A DNA stretch of 8,528 bases, taken from contig JAUVHP010000047.1 of the NCBI GenBank assembly GCA_030593225.1, positions 1-8,528 on the forward strand, written 5' to 3'. Under the pieces are notes generated by a model. It saw nothing but the letters and a program-made list of their open reading frames with translations, made no database searches and was not told the DNA's origin. This DNA comes from an archaeon (GTDB taxonomy: Archaea; Nanobdellota; Nanobdellia; Pacearchaeales; GW2011-AR1). Within the stretch, counting starts at the first letter, position 1, and every line of letters starts with the position of its first letter. Positions 6,269 to 8,528 of this stretch are shown here, piece after piece. A program made the translations under genes and the position numbers.

Positions 6269-6302
6269 AAAATTAGTTGGAATTTACAATTGAACTAATT
6301 TT
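6269..6302. repeat. perfect 10-bp inverted repeat
   Basis: AAAATTAGTT (6269-6278) and AACTAATTTT (6293-6302) are exact reverse complements around a 14-base loop that itself contains AATT-TAC-AATT. It lies about 36 bases past the stop of the leftward membrane-protein operon, so it may form a 3' hairpin on that transcript, perhaps helping termination or RNA stability. Confidence 0.55.
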
Positions 6303-6305
6303 ATG

Positions 6306-6317
6306 AAAAAAGAAAAA
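6306..6317 (-). terminator. possible T-tract terminator of the membrane-protein operon
   Basis: The minus strand reads TTTTTCTTTTTT about 20-33 bases after the stop codon of the last membrane-protein gene, immediately before the 10-bp inverted repeat. The position is as expected for an archaeal oligo-T terminator. Confidence 0.4.
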
Positions 6318-6338
6318 GTTAGAAAAGAATTCTTTAAG

Positions 6339-6620
6339 CTAAAACTCAAGGGCCTGCAATTTTTTTACTATTTCAAATCTTTTTTTTCTGGTAGGAAGAT
6401 AAAAAATTACTGTAACATAAATAACAACAACAAAAATAAAAGACATTGGCAATATTATTTCTATATCTAATTTTAATTTTTCTTCAAAAATTAATCCTGT
6501 AGTTATACCAAGAATAGCAAAGATAAATGAGATGCCAAAAGTTATTATAATTAATGATTTTTGAAGATATCTATCATGAGATAATAAGTAAACATTTTTG
6601 ATATTCTTATCTCCAATCAT
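6339..6620 (-). CDS. small two-helix membrane protein, function unknown
   Basis: This is a 93-residue protein that I do not recognise. Two hydrophobic segments are clear, about residues 22-45 (SLIIITFGISFIFAILGITT) and 53-75 (IEIILPMSFIFVVVIYVTVI), with a short charged loop (EEKLKLD, 46-52) between them. The N-terminal 20 residues and the C-terminal TRKKRFEIVKKLQALEF are polar and positively charged. By the positive-inside rule both ends should face the cytoplasm. It is the last gene of a tightly spaced leftward run, 8 bases after the preceding stop, so it probably works with the two small membrane proteins before it. No catalytic motif is visible. Confidence 0.65.
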   Translation of the reverse strand: MIGDKNIKNVYLLSHDRYLQKSLIIITFGISFIFAILGITTGLIFEEKLKLDIEIILPMSFIFVVVIYVTVIFYLPTRKKRFEIVKKLQALEF

Positions 6621-6628
6621 TTTATTTT

Positions 6629-6814
6629 TTATGAATTAGATAAGATTATCGAAGAAACAATGCCCAACAAAAACAATAATGAACTTAAAATTAATAAAGA
6701 TATATCCTGTTTTAACATCCATAAAAAAATAAAACTTATTCCAAGAATGAGGCCAGATATAGATCCAAAAAGTGCTACCTGTTCTATAATTTTTTGATTT
6801 AGTTTATCACTCAT
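6629..6814 (-). CDS. very small two-helix membrane protein, function unknown
   Basis: This 61-residue product begins MSDKLNQKIIEQV and has two hydrophobic segments (about 15-33, FGSISGLILGISFIFLW, and 39-57, SLLILSSLLFLLGIVSSII) separated by LKQD. I chose the ATG at 6814 because it follows the upstream stop (6818-6816) after one base, typical of translational coupling. An in-frame ATG at 6850 would add MNLILNILLYAK but overlap the upstream gene by 35 bases. It is the middle gene of a three-gene membrane-protein run. No family was recognised and no functional residues stand out. Confidence 0.6.
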   Translation of the reverse strand: MSDKLNQKIIEQVALFGSISGLILGISFIFLWMLKQDISLLILSSLLFLLGIVSSIILSNS

Positions 6815-6815
6815 T

Positions 6816-7091
6816 TTAGCATATAGAAGAATATTTAAAATTAAATTCAATTCCCTCTTTATATGATTTTAATAAAACTCTATTTTCTTTTGAAATTTTT
6901 TGGAAACATTCTAGCTTATAAAAATATCCGTTTTCAATATCTCCAATATATTTAAAACTTTTATCAACAATATTTCCATTTATATTTTTATTATCATTTA
7001 AAATGTAACTTCCAGTTATTACAGAACCTGCTACTATAGAAAAAGCAACTATAGCAAAAACTAGTTCAATTAGACCTTTTTTACTTTTCAT
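6816..7091 (-). CDS. membrane-anchored small protein with degenerate Ada-like zinc-binding module
   Basis: This 91-residue protein begins with a basic MKSKKG followed by one hydrophobic segment (about 7-31), which should anchor the rest outside the cytoplasm. Residues 48-91 (YIGDIENGYFYKLEC, KISKENRVLL, KSYKEG, ending SSIC) follow the spacing of the small Ada-type zinc-binding module found at the ends of extracellular nucleases and DPANN surface proteins. That module usually reads YIG-N-x-YHxxxC, then I-K-PENRVxFxSxEEAxxxGYxPCxxC. Only C62 and C91 of the expected cysteines remain; the usual histidine and the PC are absent, so zinc binding may be lost. KKG before LIEL also recalls prepilin cleavage sites, but the glutamate is at +3 rather than +5. 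It is the first gene of the leftward run, with its own AT-rich promoter. The family resemblance is tentative. Confidence 0.6.
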   Translation of the reverse strand: MKSKKGLIELVFAIVAFSIVAGSVITGSYILNDNKNINGNIVDKSFKYIGDIENGYFYKLECFQKISKENRVLLKSYKEGIEFNFKYSSIC

Positions 7092-7105
7092 ATATTTTTA
7101 AGTTT

Positions 7106-7121
7106 TTTATATTTAATAAAT
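7106..7121 (-). promoter_or_regulatory. TATA-like region of the membrane-protein operon
   Basis: The minus strand reads TTTATTAAATATAAAA about 15-30 bases before the ATG at 7091. At least two overlapping TATA-like octamers are possible, so the exact box cannot be fixed. The 7092-7200 interval is a divergent promoter region shared with the cyclophilin gene. Confidence 0.35.
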
Positions 7122-7171
7122 TTATCTATTGAAAATTTCTATTTTATAATTTTCTCAAATCAATAAAAACA

Positions 7172-7179
7172 AATAAAAA
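7172..7179 (+). promoter_or_regulatory. possible TATA-like box of the cyclophilin gene
   Basis: AATAAAAA starts 29 bases before the ATG at 7201, matching the spacing elsewhere in the window, although the sequence is a weak TATA match. A better match, TTTATAAT at 7143-7150, would give a leader of about 28 bases. There is no Shine-Dalgarno before the ATG. Confidence 0.3.
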
Positions 7180-7200
7180 CTCACCTTTCTTATCAATTCA

Positions 7201-7749
7201 ATGAAATTTTCAAAAAACGCAATATTTTTAATATGTCTTTTCTTAATAATGATAACAGGAGTTTATATAATGACAGCTGAAAACAACACAAAAATCAAAC
7301 TTGAAACAAATCATGGAGATATTGTAATAGAATTATATTCTGAAATGCCAATTACTGCAGGCAATTTCAAAAGCTTAGTTGAAAAAGGAACTTATGATGG
7401 AGTAATTTTTCACAGAATAATTGATGGCTTTATGATTCAAGGGGGAGACCCAACAGGAACAGGAATGGGAGACCCGAAAATTCCAAACATCCAAGACGAA
7501 TTCACAAAAACAGATTTAGACCAAAATAATCAATATACAATTTCAATGGCAAACGCAGGACCAAACACTGGCTCAAGCCAATTTTTCATAAATTTAGTTA
7601 ACAATAATTTTCTAGATGGAAAACACCCTGTTTTTGGAAAAGTAATTGAAGGAATGGATGTTGTTGATGAAATCGCAAAAGTCCAAGTAAATTACGAAGA
7701 TAGACCAATTGAAGAAGTTAAAATAATTAAAGCAAGTGTTTTAGAATAA
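7201..7749 (+). CDS. cyclophilin-type peptidyl-prolyl cis-trans isomerase, membrane-anchored or secreted
   Basis: It catalyses cis-trans isomerisation of prolyl peptide bonds during protein folding. Residues 30-180 form a complete cyclophilin domain: FHRIIDGFMIQGGDP (70-84) with the catalytic R72 and pocket residues F77, M78 and Q80, then MANAGPNTGSSQFFI (116-130) and FLDGKHPVFGKV (137-148) with H142. The tryptophan used by human cyclophilin A to bind cyclosporin is F137 here, so reduced drug sensitivity is expected. Residues 1-5 are basic and 7-24 strongly hydrophobic (AIFLICLFLIMITGVYIM), forming a signal peptide or anchor; with no clear cleavage site, an anchored extracytoplasmic form is likely. 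An internal ATG at 7270 would give a soluble cytosolic form starting MTAENN. The gene stands alone on the plus strand, divergent from the small membrane-protein run. Confidence 0.95.
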   Translation: MKFSKNAIFLICLFLIMITGVYIMTAENNTKIKLETNHGDIVIELYSEMPITAGNFKSLVEKGTYDGVIFHRIIDGFMIQGGDPTGTGMGDPKIPNIQDEFTKTDLDQNNQYTISMANAGPNTGSSQFFINLVNNNFLDGKHPVFGKVIEGMDVVDEIAKVQVNYEDRPIEEVKIIKASVLE

Positions 7750-7778
7750 TTTATCTAACCACAAAATCCCCATAAAAC

Positions 7779-7787
7779 TTAAAAACA
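7779..7787 (+). promoter_or_regulatory. possible TATA-like box of the PC4-domain gene
   Basis: CTTAAAAAC-like sequence begins 28 bases before the ATG at 7807, the spacing seen at the other promoters. The match to TTTATAAA is only partial. Confidence 0.3.
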
Positions 7788-7806
7788 ATATTTATTCCAA
7801 TACATA

Positions 7807-8100
7807 ATGGAAAAAGAAATCGGAAAAATAAACAAGGGAGAATATCAAGGAGCAGTGACTGATATTGTTATTGGAATTAAAGAATACAATGGAAGAATTG
7901 GAATTGATATAAGGGAATTTGTAACAAGTGAAAGATACACAGGACCCACAAAAAAAGGGTTGAGAATTCCAGCAGAAAGTTTTCAAAAATTTAAAGAAAT
8001 GATTAATTCAATTTCAGAGGAAGATATAAAAGAGGAAGAACCAACAGAACCAAAAGAGGAACCAAAAGAAAACAAAGATTCAGAATTACCTGACTATTAA
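7807..8100 (+). CDS. PC4-domain single-stranded DNA-binding protein with acidic tail
   Basis: This 97-residue protein resembles the transcriptional coactivator PC4/p15 family. The first 66 residues give the beta-rich core and closing helix: EIGKINKGEYQGAVTDIVIG (4-23), EYNGRIGIDIREFV (26-39), GPTKKGLRIP (46-55) and AESFQKFKEMI (56-66). IDIREF plus PTKKGLRIP is the most diagnostic part. PC4 proteins dimerise and bind single-stranded or melted DNA in transcription, replication or repair. Residues 69-97 form a low-complexity Glu/Pro/Lys tail (EEDIKEEEPTEPKEEPKE) ending in DSELPDY; an acidic tail with an aromatic end is reminiscent of SSB tails that recruit partner proteins, which is inference. 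The next gene starts 17 bases later, so the two may share a transcript. Confidence 0.8.
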   Translation: MEKEIGKINKGEYQGAVTDIVIGIKEYNGRIGIDIREFVTSERYTGPTKKGLRIPAESFQKFKEMINSISEEDIKEEEPTEPKEEPKENKDSELPDY

Positions 8101-8117
8101 TTTTGTAAATATTTAAA

Positions 8118-8528
8118 ATGGCATACAAACTACTTCCTGAACAGAGAGTGGATTTTAATCTTTCATGTGTTTCTGACGAATTTAGCAAATTAATTAAAGG
8201 AGATGGCAATGCAGAGGATGATATGCTGAAAGAGGGTTTTCCATATTATACTGGATTAGTTCTAAGGAATAAAAATAATCAAGATGATGAACGAAAGGTA
8301 ATGTTAGGTTTTATGGATGATTTTGGATATGAACCTGTTGTTAATATTGATACATATATTTTAGGATTAATGTATGCACAATCAGTAGGAAAAGAGATAA
8401 GAAAAACTCATACCTCTAAAGGATTAGAAGAAGAAATAGAAAATGAAATGAAATGTTTTTATCAAACAAGGTTATCTGAATCAGTTAATTCAATATCTAT
8501 TTATCCAGGTTCAATTAAAAAAGTTATT
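8118..8528 (+). CDS. hypothetical protein, 3' end cut by window
   Basis: The frame is open from ATG at 8118 to the last base, 137 codons without a stop, starting MAYKLLPEQRVDFNLSC and reaching SIYPGSIKKVI. I do not recognise the family. Visible features are an acidic stretch (GDGNAEDDMLKEG, about 28-40), VMLGFMDDFGYEP (about 61-73), hydrophobic YILGLMYAQSVG (about 80-91) and a charged helix GLEEEIENEMK (about 102-112). No signal peptide or membrane segment is evident, so the visible part should be soluble. Codon use (GAT, GAA, AAA, TTA) is like that of neighbouring genes, and the frame begins 17 bases after the PC4-domain gene, both in favour of a real gene. No Shine-Dalgarno is present. Confidence 0.7.
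   Translation, partial: MAYKLLPEQRVDFNLSCVSDEFSKLIKGDGNAEDDMLKEGFPYYTGLVLRNKNNQDDERKVMLGFMDDFGYEPVVNIDTYILGLMYAQSVGKEIRKTHTSKGLEEEIENEMKCFYQTRLSESVNSISIYPGSIKKVI

Noticed and set aside
6816..7091. Type IV pilin or prepilin-like protein
   Set aside because: KKG before LIEL resembles a prepilin cleavage site, but the glutamate is at +3 instead of +5 and the C-terminal part fits an Ada-like module better.
7792..8209. Two minus-strand open frames (7792-7986 and 8003-8209)
   Set aside because: Both are antisense to the PC4-domain gene; the second also crosses into the next gene. No family features were seen.
1..8528. tRNA, rRNA, CRISPR array or insertion sequence
   Set aside because: I saw no cloverleaf, no regularly spaced direct repeats, no transposase and no terminal inverted repeats with target duplications.

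Overview
The window looks like part of a small, AT-rich archaeal genome, probably of the DPANN type (Woesearchaeota/Pacearchaeota-like); that lineage placement is inference. The evidence is an archaeal-type ribosomal protein uS10, a PC4-type single-stranded DNA-binding protein, TATA boxes about 26-34 bases before start codons with almost no leader and no Shine-Dalgarno sequence, very tight gene spacing, and strongly A/T-biased codon use.

Layout. Bases 1-303 hold all but the first few codons of rps10. Bases 359-5584 form a compact deoxythymidylate locus: a 558-residue tandem ThyX-like protein (+), serine hydroxymethyltransferase glyA (-), a thymidylate kinase fused to a DNPH1/Rcl-type deoxynucleotide N-hydrolase (+), and a P-loop kinase-like domain fused to dCMP deaminase (+), which overlaps the kinase gene by 4 bases (ATGA). 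Bases 5591-6179 (-) carry a MazEF-type toxin-antitoxin pair with a likely operator. Bases 6180-6338 are noncoding, with a GC-rich hairpin island and a perfect 10-bp inverted repeat. Bases 6339-7091 (-) are a three-gene run of small membrane proteins, the first with a membrane anchor and a degenerate Ada-like zinc module. Bases 7201-7749 (+) encode a membrane-anchored or secreted cyclophilin. Bases 7807-8100 (+) encode a PC4-domain protein with an acidic tail. A gene of unknown function starts at 8118 and runs off the end of the window.

How the genes fit together. dCMP deaminase makes dUMP, SHMT makes methylene-tetrahydrofolate, a ThyX-type enzyme would make dTMP while regenerating tetrahydrofolate (no dihydrofolate reductase is seen here), and thymidylate kinase makes dTDP. 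The hydrolase domain fused to the kinase matches DNPH1, which in humans removes 5-hydroxymethyl-dUMP, an aberrant nucleotide that dCMP deaminase can create and thymidylate kinase can activate. The locus therefore reads as dTMP synthesis with built-in nucleotide-pool proofreading. The two unusual fusions and the ThyX-like protein, whose signature motifs appear split between its two halves, are the most interesting things in the window.
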